The translations under genes were made by a program, and so were the position numbers. Below, one piece after another: positions 1 through 5,631 of a stretch of DNA of 6,638 nt. The notes under the pieces were generated by a model that did no database searches, was not told the DNA's origin, and saw only the letters and a list, made by a program, of their open reading frames with translations. This DNA comes from Cyanothece sp. UBA12306 (GTDB lineage Bacteria > Cyanobacteriota > Cyanobacteriia > Cyanobacteriales > Microcystaceae): contig DLXW01000053.1 of NCBI GenBank assembly GCA_003448685.1, forward strand, positions 2,705 to 9,342, written 5' to 3'. Every line of letters begins with the position of its first letter. The stretch's first letter is position 1.

Positions 1-30
1 TATTAAATCATTGGTACCAATGATTTAATA
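1..30. repeat. Perfect 30-bp palindrome at the very start of the window
   Basis: Positions 1-15 are the exact reverse complement of 16-30, with no spacer, centred on GGTACC (13-18). The right arm is ordinary coding sequence (T-N-D-L-I). The inner part of the left arm also fits the protein family (I-I-G-T), but its outer part carries the in-frame TAA. The family motif I-G-T-N is itself almost palindromic at the DNA level, which could have seeded a fold-back. Confidence 0.9.
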
Positions 31-324
31 CCTTTTTTATTAGGAATTGGGCGAGATAATAGCCTGCTCAATGACAACAATAAATCTTGTCCTATAGCTG
101 TCTTAAATGCCCTTAAACTATTAATTGAGCGATGTCAGGAACTGGGAATTCCCTGTTGTATGTGTGGACAAATTGCTGTGCAATATCCCGATCTTATTGA
201 TGATCTGATCAGGTGGGGAATTACTGCTATTTCAGTGGAATCTGAAGGGGTAGAACAGACTTATCAGGCGATCGCTAGAGCTGAGCAAAGGTTATTATTA
301 GAGTTGGCTAGAAGACGAAATTAA
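1..324 (+). CDS. C-terminal fragment of a PEP synthase-like (PEP-utilizing TIM-barrel) enzyme
   Basis: Reading the plus strand in the frame that ends at TAA 322-324 gives about 105 residues of the PEP/pyruvate-binding C-terminal barrel shared by PEP synthase, pyruvate phosphate dikinase and PTS enzyme I. Visible marks are IIGTNDL at 7-27, GIGRDN at 43-60, and MCGQ at 160-171, whose Cys codon (163-165) lines up with the catalytic proton-donor cysteine of the family. The tail (ISVESEGVEQTYQAIARAE) resembles the usual 'S(L/V)NPD...' ending, so the C-terminus is natural. The family motif NDLTQ reads NDLIP here, so it is a divergent member and the symbol ppsA is not assigned. The frame is closed by TAA at 4-6, at a position normally held by a hydrophobic residue just before IGTNDL. 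Those bases lie in a perfect palindrome at the window edge, so the stop may be an artefact rather than a real break. The rest of the gene lies outside the window. Confidence 0.75.
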
Positions 325-371
325 TAAGAAATTGACACAAAAATGCTACAAATAGAACTTGGAGACTTATT

Positions 372-398
372 TAGGGATTTAATATTATTAAATCCCTA
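372..398. terminator. 12-bp hairpin between convergent genes, probable bidirectional terminator
   Basis: TAGGGATTTAAT (372-383) and ATTAAATCCCTA (387-398) are perfect inverted repeats around a 3-nt loop. The hairpin sits between the stop of the PEP synthase-like gene (324, plus strand) and the stop of grrP (484, minus strand), where both transcripts need to end. There is no long T run on either side and the stem is A/T-rich, so it is not a textbook intrinsic terminator. Nothing else stands out in the rest of the 325-483 gap. Confidence 0.55.
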
Positions 399-483
399 CA
401 ACTTCTAACTACTAAAACTGGAAAACTTTGTGACTCATGAACTTGAGAATTGCTTGCGATAAATGTTTATAAACACAGTTAAT

Positions 484-1392
484 TTATGGTGTATTTAAAA
501 TTTCTTGGGGTGGAATTTGTTCGCGGGTAATAATAATAGTCTGAAAGAAATCCTTAATTCTTTGGGTATCGAAAGGAACTACGCCATCTTTTCCAAAGTA
601 ACGGTTAACTATTTCAACATAACGGGGATCGCCATTAATATAACCATCCATCATTTTGCCAATAGTAAAATTGACTAAATTCAAGAAAGTTGAATCGTGT
701 TCTGGAACCATACAAGCAATTCCATGTCTAAAATAAGATTCATCAGGAATTACTTGATAGTCATCAGGATTATCTAGGGTTTGTCGCATTCCTTCTAATA
801 TAGTTCCATCAAAAGTAAATCCATCTATTTCTCCCTTTTCAACTGCTTTTAACCCTTGCTCAATACTTTCTATGTCAACAATAGTTACTTTAGATTGAAT
901 GACTTTAATTGATGCTGGATTAAGAGTTTGTTTAATAATTCCAATCCTTTTACCTTGCAATGATTCTGGAGAAGAAAAATCATTATCTTTCTTTACAAAT
1001 AACTTGATTCCAGAAATTCCATAAGCTAAAGAAAAATCAACAAATTTATCTCTTTGCCAAGTGAAAGTAGTATCACAAGCAATGTCAACTTCTCGACTGA
1101 GAACACTGACAATACGCTCATCTAAGGTATCATCAACAATCACCTTGATTTTGACATCTTTTTTTAATTCTGCTTCTAAAGTTTCCCTAATTAATTCGAT
1201 AATTTCTATGGAATAGCCTACTAATTTATCTTCATCATTAACATAAGCAAAAGGCACTAAATTAACTCTTGTACTAACATTCAAAACTCCTGTTCTCGCT
1301 ACCCTTTCCACAACAGTTTCAGCTAAGCTTTGACTGGGAAAAGCAAAAACAGTCATCAGACTTAGGGCAATCAATGGTAATCTTCTATACAT
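484..1392 (-). CDS. grrP: GrrP: orphan periplasmic substrate-binding protein of the GRRM cluster
   Basis: This 302-residue protein is of the family-3 solute-binding type (amino-acid/polar-solute binding, two-lobed periplasmic fold). Residues 1-24 form a Sec signal peptide: basic MYRR, a hydrophobic core, and a likely cut after SLA. The mature part opens with GVLNVSTRVNLVPFAY and GYSIEI (lobe 1), followed by CDTTFTWQRDKFVDFS (106-121), the usual ligand-contact and hinge region, then LQGKRIGI (145-152) starting lobe 2. It lies divergent to the precursor and maturase genes, with 151 bp between starts. No ABC permease or ATPase gene is present in the window, which fits the 'orphan' binding-protein subfamily known to accompany GRRM systems. 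The start is supported by GGAGAGG just upstream of the ATG. Its ligand is unknown. Binding the modified peptide, a fragment of it, or an amino acid are all possible. Confidence 0.8.
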   Translation of the reverse strand: MYRRLPLIALSLMTVFAFPSQSLAETVVERVARTGVLNVSTRVNLVPFAYVNDEDKLVGYSIEIIELIRETLEAELKKDVKIKVIVDDTLDERIVSVLSREVDIACDTTFTWQRDKFVDFSLAYGISGIKLFVKKDNDFSSPESLQGKRIGIIKQTLNPASIKVIQSKVTIVDIESIEQGLKAVEKGEIDGFTFDGTILEGMRQTLDNPDDYQVIPDESYFRHGIACMVPEHDSTFLNLVNFTIGKMMDGYINGDPRYVEIVNRYFGKDGVVPFDTQRIKDFFQTIIITREQIPPQEILNTP

Positions 1393-1437
1393 AACCTCTC
1401 CATTGAGATAAAGAGCAAAATAGCTACATAGTCACAT

Positions 1438-1466
1438 TGTTTAGCAAAAATATCAACTAAAGTCAA
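1438..1466 (-). promoter_or_regulatory. Candidate sigma-70 promoter for grrP
   Basis: On the minus strand TTGACT (1461-1466) stands 17 nt from TAAACA (1438-1443), about 45 nt upstream of the grrP start. The -35 is good and the -10 is weak. It lies in the divergent region shared with the grrA genes, and its -10 overlaps one arm of an 11-bp inverted repeat. Confidence 0.35.
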
Positions 1467-1508
1467 AAAACTTAATAATGATGGAAATTTATCATCTTTT
1501 TTGCTAAA
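1440..1508. repeat. 11-bp inverted repeat in the grrP/grrA divergent region
   Basis: TTTAGCAAAAA (1440-1450) and its perfect reverse complement TTTTTGCTAAA (1498-1508) lie 47 nt apart between the divergent genes. A smaller inverted pair, ATGAT (1478-1482) and ATCAT (1491-1495), sits inside. The placement suggests operator sites or paired binding half-sites controlling both directions. This is inferred from position only, and A/T richness raises the chance of coincidence. Confidence 0.4.
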
Positions 1509-1530
1509 GTTCTCAAGAGTGTTCTACCAC

Positions 1531-1535
1531 AGGAG
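1531..1535 (+). promoter_or_regulatory. Ribosome binding site deciding the GTG start of the first grrA
   Basis: AGGAG lies 8 nt before GTG 1544-1546. No in-frame ATG precedes the hydrophobic signal segment, so this GTG is the only start that keeps the signal peptide. Confidence 0.8.
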
Positions 1536-1543
1536 CAAAAATT

Positions 1544-1897
1544 GTGCAAACCCCTACCAAAATTACCTTTGTTGGTTTACTGTTAGCGATCTCCACTCTG
1601 AGTATTTCTGCCGCAAAAGCCAATGCTAAAATGTCTACAGATAGTGATTCTGTTAGTGATATTGAATATCGTCTTTCTCGTATCACTAAAGCCATGCAAC
1701 AACGAGAGATTGAGTCATCTAATAATTTAAACATGAAAGGAGAAAAAAACTCAATCGCTAGAGGTTTTGCTAATCGTAGTGGGGGTGGTGGATTTGCTAA
1801 TGGATATCGTGGAGGTTTTGCTAATCGAGGTGGAGGTGGCGGTTTTGTCAATCGTAGTCCTTTTCGCAATGGCGGCGGTTTCTACAACCGTTATTAA
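1544..1897 (+). CDS. grrA: GrrA-type RiPP precursor 1 (six Phe-X-Asn cyclophane triads)
   Basis: This 117-residue precursor peptide belongs to the GrrA/OscA family. Residues 1-28 are a Sec signal peptide (cut likely after AKANA). A leader follows with the segment RLSRITKAMQQREI (43-56), which is shared with the next gene and probably recognised by the maturase. From IARG (71-74) onward the protein is Gly-rich and carries six Phe-X-Asn triads: FAN 75-77, FAN 84-86, FAN 92-94, FVN 101-103, FRN 107-109 and FYN 113-115. In this family each aromatic-X-Asn can become a three-residue cyclophane, with a bond between the aromatic ring and the beta carbon of the third residue. No Trp triads are present, unlike in the second precursor. 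The start is GTG with a strong AGGAG. It is the first gene of a grrA-grrA-grrM run with no terminator visible between members. Ring formation at each triad is inferred from the family. Confidence 0.88.
   Translation: MQTPTKITFVGLLLAISTLSISAAKANAKMSTDSDSVSDIEYRLSRITKAMQQREIESSNNLNMKGEKNSIARGFANRSGGGGFANGYRGGFANRGGGGGFVNRSPFRNGGGFYNRY
1831..1894 (+). repeat. 64-bp block shared with 2228-2291 (paralogous core segment)
   Basis: The block encodes the last 21 residues of precursor 1 (97-117) and is repeated at 2228-2291 in precursor 2 (residues 89-109). The 64-nt copies differ at seven bases, all at third codon positions and all synonymous, so the peptide is identical. A shorter 14-bp match (1799-1812 and 2196-2209) lies upstream. 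The two genes evidently arose by duplication. Confidence 0.9.
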
Positions 1898-1950
1898 TAA
1901 ATTCAAAAGATATTTATTGTTAAGATTTTTCACTATTTATGCTTTAGATT

Positions 1951-1956
1951 GAGGAG
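1951..1956 (+). promoter_or_regulatory. Ribosome binding site deciding the GTG start of the second grrA
   Basis: GAGGAG lies 8 nt before GTG 1965-1967, the same arrangement as in the first precursor gene. This supports the GTG start and a shared origin of the two 5' ends. Confidence 0.8.
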
Positions 1957-1964
1957 ATTATATT

Positions 1965-2357
1965 GTGCAGATTACAACTAAAATTACTTGTGTTGGTTTT
2001 CTTTTATCTATTTCTACATTAACGGCTTCTGTTGCCCAAAGTAATTCTACATTACCTGATGCTAATCTCACCATCGAAAGTCGTCTTTCGCGTCTAACAG
2101 AAGCAATACAACAAAGGGAAATTGATATTCCCACAGAGAAAGACGATGATTTAATAGCAAGGGGTTGGGGTAATGGACGTGGAGGTAATTGGGTTAATGG
2201 ATATCGTGGGGGTTTTGGGAATCGTTATGGAGGTGGCGGTTTTGTGAACCGTAGTCCTTTCCGCAATGGTGGTGGTTTTTATAACCGTTATGGAGGTGGG
2301 GGAGGTTTTGTCAATCGTGGTGGTTGGAGAAATGGCGGTTTTCGTAATCGGTGGTAA
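1965..2357 (+). CDS. grrA: GrrA-type RiPP precursor 2 (nine Trp/Phe-X-Asn cyclophane triads)
   Basis: This is a 130-residue paralogue of the preceding precursor. It has a Sec signal peptide (cut likely after SVA, residue 24) and the same leader segment, RLSRLTEAIQQREI (40-53), then IARG (64-67) and a longer Gly-rich core. The core holds nine triads: WGN 68-70, WVN 76-78, FGN 84-86, FVN 93-95, FRN 99-101, FYN 105-107, FVN 115-117, WRN 121-123 and FRN 126-128. The core has grown by internal duplication: NRYGGGGFVNR and NRYGGGGGFVNR both occur. Trp occupies the ring-forming position three times, twice at the beginning and once near the end, which precursor 1 never does. Its stop codon overlaps the AAGGAG of grrM, so the two are translationally close and surely co-transcribed. 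The chemical modifications are inferred from the family, not seen. Confidence 0.9.
   Translation: MQITTKITCVGFLLSISTLTASVAQSNSTLPDANLTIESRLSRLTEAIQQREIDIPTEKDDDLIARGWGNGRGGNWVNGYRGGFGNRYGGGGFVNRSPFRNGGGFYNRYGGGGGFVNRGGWRNGGFRNRW
2228..2291 (+). repeat. 64-bp block shared with 1831-1894
   Basis: This is the second copy of the paralogous core block. It encodes residues 89-109 of precursor 2 and carries seven synonymous differences from the copy in precursor 1. Here the block is followed by 21 further core residues, while in precursor 1 it is the C-terminus. Confidence 0.9.
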
Positions 2358-2361
2358 GGAG
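2356..2361 (+). promoter_or_regulatory. grrM ribosome binding site overlapping the grrA stop
   Basis: AAGGAG begins inside the TAA stop (2355-2357) of the second precursor and lies 5 nt before ATG 2367. This couples translation of the maturase to that of the precursor. Confidence 0.75.
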
Positions 2362-2366
2362 AAAAA

Positions 2367-3554
2367 ATGACAATAAATTTACCTATTGATCCTCAGACAA
2401 AAGACTCTATAGATGTTTCATCTTTTGGACCTATTAATTTAGTTGTTATTCAACCAACACCTTTTTGTAATCTTAATTGTGATTATTGTTATTTGCCAGA
2501 CAGGGATTTAAAACAAACCCTATCTCTTGATCTAATTGAACCTATTATTAAAGCTATTTTTACCAGTCCTTTTGTTGGGGAATTTGTTGATGTTTGTTGG
2601 CACGCAGGAGAACCTTTAGCTGTTCCTATTTCTTTTTATGAAGAGGTATTTAAAACAATTGAAGTTGCTAGCAAAAAATATAATAAACAAGAGATACCTA
2701 TTTATCATTCAGTACAAACTAATGGCATTTTGATTAATCAAGAATGGTGCGAGTTTTTTAAAAAGTATAATATTTCTGTTGGTGTTAGTATTGACGGGCC
2801 AGACTTTTTACATGATTCTCATCGCAAAACCCGTACAGGACTAGGAACTCATGAAAGTGTCATGAGAGGAATTAAGTATTTACAAACTAATGATATTTAT
2901 TTCAATATTATTGGTGTAATTACTCAAGAATCTCTAGATTATGCTGACGAAATATTTAATTTCTTCTGGGATAATGGCATTACTGATGTTGCTTTCAATA
3001 TGGAAGAAATAGAAGGAATTAATCATAATTCTTCTTTAGATAAGGCAGGAACAGAACAACGATATTCTCAGTTTATCCAGCAATTATGGCAATTAACTAG
3101 CCAAATTGATGATCAATTTAAAGTTAGAGAATTTGAGTCAATTTGTAGTTTAATTTGCGATAATCAACGTTTAGGAAAAACCGATATGAATCATCCTTTT
3201 GCTATCCTCAATATTGATTATCTTGGTAACTTTTCTACTTTTGATCCTGAACTATTATCAGTTCAGACTAAACCCTATGGTAATTTTATTTTAGGTAATG
3301 TTTTAACTGATACTTTAGAATCTGTTTGTTATGGTGAAAAGTTTAAAAAAATGTATCACGATATGATCCAAGGAGTTAATGAATGTCGTGAAACTTGTGA
3401 TTACTTTGGTGTATGTGGTGGTGGTGCAGGGAGTAATAAATATTGGGAAAATGGTAGCTTCAATTCCACCGAAACCCAAGCTTGTCGTTATCGAATTAAA
3501 TTGATCACAGACATTGTTCTCGAAGAACTCGAAAAGTCTTTTAATCTAGCTTAG
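2367..3554 (+). CDS. grrM: GrrM: radical SAM/SPASM cyclophane-forming peptide maturase
   Basis: This 395-residue enzyme acts in the cytoplasm. It is predicted to use S-adenosylmethionine and iron-sulfur clusters to cross-link aromatic-X-Asn triads in the two GrrA precursors (GrrM/OscB family). The radical SAM motif CNLNCDYC (Cys34, Cys38, Cys41) binds the SAM-cleaving 4Fe-4S cluster, and HAGEP (79-83) is the usual SAM-contact motif. SVQTNG (115-120) and VGVSIDGP (138-145) are core strands of the partial TIM barrel. A C-terminal SPASM domain follows: NIDYLGNFSTFD (282-293), then YGNFILGNV, and the cysteine series Cys340, Cys344, Cys350 (in the CGGGAG motif) and Cys373, with Cys260, Cys264 and Cys321 as other candidate auxiliary-cluster ligands. 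The length is normal for the family and no key residue is missing. It is the last gene of the grrA-grrA-grrM run. Confidence 0.93.
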   Translation: MTINLPIDPQTKDSIDVSSFGPINLVVIQPTPFCNLNCDYCYLPDRDLKQTLSLDLIEPIIKAIFTSPFVGEFVDVCWHAGEPLAVPISFYEEVFKTIEVASKKYNKQEIPIYHSVQTNGILINQEWCEFFKKYNISVGVSIDGPDFLHDSHRKTRTGLGTHESVMRGIKYLQTNDIYFNIIGVITQESLDYADEIFNFFWDNGITDVAFNMEEIEGINHNSSLDKAGTEQRYSQFIQQLWQLTSQIDDQFKVREFESICSLICDNQRLGKTDMNHPFAILNIDYLGNFSTFDPELLSVQTKPYGNFILGNVLTDTLESVCYGEKFKKMYHDMIQGVNECRETCDYFGVCGGGAGSNKYWENGSFNSTETQACRYRIKLITDIVLEELEKSFNLA

Positions 3555-3600
3555 AGTGAAATAAGATTGGGAGACTAATTAAGTTGATTCAAATAAACCT

Positions 3601-4155
3601 TTAAACACATCCCATTGCTGAAATGGTATAAACTTTACCAAAAGAAACAGTATCACCGACAAAAATATTTAGCTGATAAGGAATTTGCTCTTCACCGGTT
3701 TTTCCTTTAATTTCTATGGTTTTGCCAACGGGAAAAGAAGTTTCTTTATTATAAATTTCTTTCGCTGTACCATCATTATATTTTAAATAGGCTCTAACCC
3801 GATAAGTACCTTCACTTTTTGGAGTAAACTTGATAATATATTCATTGTATTTTTTTAAAGGAATAACGGGAAAATCTGTATTCCAGTTATTATTAAGTCC
3901 TGCACTTGCGGGACCAGGTAAAGGAATGGGAACAGATGGTTGATTTACTGTTTTAGTAACTTCATTGCCTTCTCCCCCCAAAACAGGGAAAGATTTACAA
4001 CTTTTAGCCATGGTAGATTGGCTATTAAATAACAAACTAGAGATTCCTGTTAAAGAAACAAACCCAACTAAGACAACAGATTTGTGAAATCTTTGTTGAT
4101 TGTATTGTTTTTGATTAGTTAATTGTTTAGAGCAAAATAATAGAAATTTGTTCAT
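3601..4155 (-). CDS. Unrecognised exported protein, 184 residues
   Basis: I do not recognise this family. The N-terminus is unusually long and polar (residues 1-25), followed by a hydrophobic segment (26-43) and a plausible signal-peptidase site after TMA (48-50), so the mature part would begin KSCKSF. The mature region has a Pro-rich stretch (PSVPIPLPGP, 73-82) and then alternating hydrophobic and polar strands suggestive of a small beta-sandwich, for example NEYIIKFTP, GTYRVRAYLKY and GKTIEIKG. Two cysteines flank the mature domain (Cys53 and Cys183, second from the end) and could form a disulfide after export. It is convergent with grrM (46 bp between stops), so it is probably not part of that operon. 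No Shine-Dalgarno is visible, but an extended -10 promoter lies 40 nt upstream. A role beside the GRRM cluster is possible but unsupported. Confidence 0.75.
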   Translation of the reverse strand: MNKFLLFCSKQLTNQKQYNQQRFHKSVVLVGFVSLTGISSLLFNSQSTMAKSCKSFPVLGGEGNEVTKTVNQPSVPIPLPGPASAGLNNNWNTDFPVIPLKKYNEYIIKFTPKSEGTYRVRAYLKYNDGTAKEIYNKETSFPVGKTIEIKGKTGEEQIPYQLNIFVGDTVSFGKVYTISAMGCV

Positions 4156-4194
4156 GATTTTTAAGCAAATTTAATAATTTATATTCCAAAAAAC

Positions 4195-4203
4195 ATTATA
4201 GCA
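4195..4203 (-). promoter_or_regulatory. Extended -10 promoter for the exported 184-residue protein
   Basis: The minus strand reads TGCTATAAT: a consensus TATAAT (4195-4200) preceded by the TGn extension (4201-4203). It lies 40 nt upstream of the start codon at 4155. The -35 region is poor, which an extended -10 can tolerate. Confidence 0.5.
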
Positions 4204-4353
4204 TTTTCTGGACTCGTGAGTTACAGAGTTTAAATTTTATGTTATAAGTCGACAAACCAGAGAATATAGATTTTTTGAGCTATTATTTAAGTAGTTGAAC
4301 ATCAAATGGTTCTGGAGCTTAGAAATCAAAGTAAATGAGTTAAATGTGATCAA

Positions 4354-4446
4354 ATGAAAAAAAACAAAAAACTACAGATGCTTATCCTTTTAATGTTAAT
4401 GCTAATTACCTGCATTAGTTTAATTGGATGGCAAACCCAAGGATAA
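4354..4446 (+). CDS. Possible 30-residue single-membrane-segment micro-protein
   Basis: An ATG frame of 30 codons gives a basic N-terminus (MKKNKK) and then a strongly hydrophobic run, LQMLILLMLMLITCISLIGW (7-26), and a short polar tail. That is the shape of a single-span small membrane protein or a lone signal-like segment. LITC resembles a lipobox, but Thr before the Cys is not usual. It does not match the small photosystem or cytochrome b6f subunits I know. No Shine-Dalgarno precedes it. It sits alone in the 425-bp gap between the exported-protein gene and lipA, transcribed away from the former. The AT-rich context makes chance possible. The rest of the gap (4156-4353 and 4447-4580) shows no other gene or RNA that I can support. 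Confidence 0.3.
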   Translation: MKKNKKLQMLILLMLMLITCISLIGWQTQG

Positions 4447-4580
4447 ATTAAATACAACATATTGAAATCAGAAGTTAAAATTTATCTATACCACTACGTA
4501 TTTTGGTTAGGATATTTATCTACTGCCTATTCCCGAAAATTCGAATCTATGTGTCCTAATCATTGTTTGTAATACTATAG

Positions 4581-5450
4581 TTAGCGAGGATATTTTTTCA
4601 TTAATTCTCGTACTTGTTCTGCGTGGTAAGAACTACGGGTTAAGGGAGAAGAAACCACTTGTAAAAACCCAATTTGTTCACCAAATTCTCCCCACTGATC
4701 AAATTGAGCAGGGGTGATAAATTCTTGGACTGGTAAATGTTTAGATGATGGTTGTAAATATTGTCCTAAGGTCAAGATATCACAATCAACTTGGCGTAAG
4801 TCTTTCATTACTTGGCACACTTCTTGATCCGTTTCCCCAAGTCCGACCATAATACCTGATTTGGTGTAAATATGGGGATTTAATGTTTTGGCTTGTTTGA
4901 GTAGTTCAAGCGATCGCTCATACTCTCCTTGGGGACGCACTCGACGATATAAACTAGGAACGGTTTCTGTATTATGATTGAGAACTTCCGGTCTAGCAGC
5001 TAAAATTTCCTCTAATGCTTGCCAATTACCACATAAATCAGGAATTAAAACCTCAATTGTAGTTTTCGACGAAATTTTACGAATTTCTTGAATACACTTG
5101 ACAAATTGAGACGCTCCCCCATCAGATAAATCATCGCGATTGACGGAAGTAATTACCACATGATTGAGATGAAGACGGCGCACTGCTTGAGCAAGGTTGA
5201 GAGGTTCGAGGGGATCTAAGGGTTGGGGTTTTTTCTCAAAATCAATATCACAATAAGGACAAGCACGGGTGCAAGCTGGTCCCATAATCAAAAAAGTAGC
5301 GGTTCGAGCATTAAAGCATTCCCCAATATTCGGACAAGATGCCTCTTCACATACCGTATTTAACTTTAAATCTCTAAGAATTTCTTGAACACTCCCAACT
5401 CTTTGCCATTGGGGAGCTTTTACCCGTAACCATTCTGGTTTAACCGTCAT
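4581..5450 (-). CDS. lipA: Lipoyl synthase (radical SAM sulfur insertion)
   Basis: This is a full-length lipoyl synthase of 289 residues. It inserts two sulfur atoms at C6 and C8 of protein-bound octanoyl groups, making the lipoyl cofactor of pyruvate dehydrogenase and the glycine cleavage H protein. All ligands are present. Cys34, Cys39 and Cys45 ([12 protein letters not shown]) hold the auxiliary cluster that is consumed as the sulfur source, and RSSYHA (272-277) supplies its unusual serine ligand. Cys60, Cys64 and Cys67 (CTRACPYC) hold the SAM cluster. Other family blocks are [15 protein letters not shown] (99-113), NHNTETV (158-164) and SGIMVGLGE (198-206). The ATG has no clear Shine-Dalgarno. 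Upstream on the same strand lie rpmA and rplU, but a terminator hairpin and an IS-like remnant separate them, so lipA probably has its own promoter. No lipB is seen nearby. Cyanobacteria often carry a second lipA, which cannot be judged here. Confidence 0.95.
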   Translation of the reverse strand: MTVKPEWLRVKAPQWQRVGSVQEILRDLKLNTVCEEASCPNIGECFNARTATFLIMGPACTRACPYCDIDFEKKPQPLDPLEPLNLAQAVRRLHLNHVVITSVNRDDLSDGGASQFVKCIQEIRKISSKTTIEVLIPDLCGNWQALEEILAARPEVLNHNTETVPSLYRRVRPQGEYERSLELLKQAKTLNPHIYTKSGIMVGLGETDQEVCQVMKDLRQVDCDILTLGQYLQPSSKHLPVQEFITPAQFDQWGEFGEQIGFLQVVSSPLTRSSYHAEQVRELMKKYPR

Positions 5451-5512
5451 AAAGTATCAATTGTGAATTTATCAGTACATTGTATCAGTTCTTTTGTTTT
5501 GCGTGACATCCT

Positions 5513-5543
5513 CCCGACACCGACCGAAGCGGTACGGTGCGGG
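5513..5543. repeat. Strong GC-rich imperfect hairpin near the putative IS end
   Basis: CCCG (5513-5516) pairs with CGGG (5540-5543), ACACCG against CGGTG extends the stem with a one-base bulge, and CCG pairs with CGG around the AAG loop (5527-5529). The result is a 31-nt imperfect stem-loop with 12 pairs, almost all G-C. It has no T run, so it is not an obvious terminator. It would fit a transposase-recognised subterminal hairpin. Confidence 0.75.
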
Positions 5544-5595
5544 CTTCCTCAGATCACTATGAGGCTTTCCTGTTTCTTCGGGACGCTCTAGATAC

Positions 5596-5631
5596 CTTTT
5601 TAGGGATATCCCCGATGACATCGCTAAAAAG
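5596..5631. repeat. Nested inverted repeats: one outer stem enclosing two back-to-back palindromes
   Basis: CTTTTTAG (5596-5603) pairs perfectly with CTAAAAAG (5624-5631). Between them lie GGGATATCCC (5603-5612, a perfect palindrome sharing one G with the outer arm) and CGATGACATCG (5613-5623, perfect arms about one central base), directly adjacent. Folded, this would be a three-way junction using nearly every base. It belongs to the same structured spacer as the hairpins at 5513-5543 and 5665-5694. Confidence 0.7.

Noticed and set aside
332..337. Consensus -35 box TTGACA just after the PEP synthase-like gene
   Set aside because: No acceptable -10 follows at 16-19 nt, and there is no plus-strand gene downstream before the divergent cluster.
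1513..1869. Open minus-strand frame of 118 codons antisense to the first precursor gene
   Set aside because: It is the complement of the Gly-rich repeat codons, giving Pro-rich low-complexity sequence. It has no start context of its own, and the plus-strand gene has a signal peptide, family motifs and a strong ribosome site.
1751..1952. Short frames on both strands over the 3' part of the first precursor gene
   Set aside because: Repeated GGT/GGC/TTT codons keep several frames open by chance. The products are low-complexity Ser/Thr/Ile or Val/Leu stretches with no family resemblance.
1790..2340. Short repeated DNA units that could suggest a CRISPR array or minisatellite
   Set aside because: The units vary in length, stay in the reading frame, and encode the Gly-rich aromatic-X-Asn core. 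There are no constant repeats with unique spacers.
4539..4546. ATTCGAAT, reminiscent of a tRNA T-loop
   Set aside because: No matching T-stem, acceptor stem or anticodon arm can be built around it, so it is just an 8-bp palindrome.
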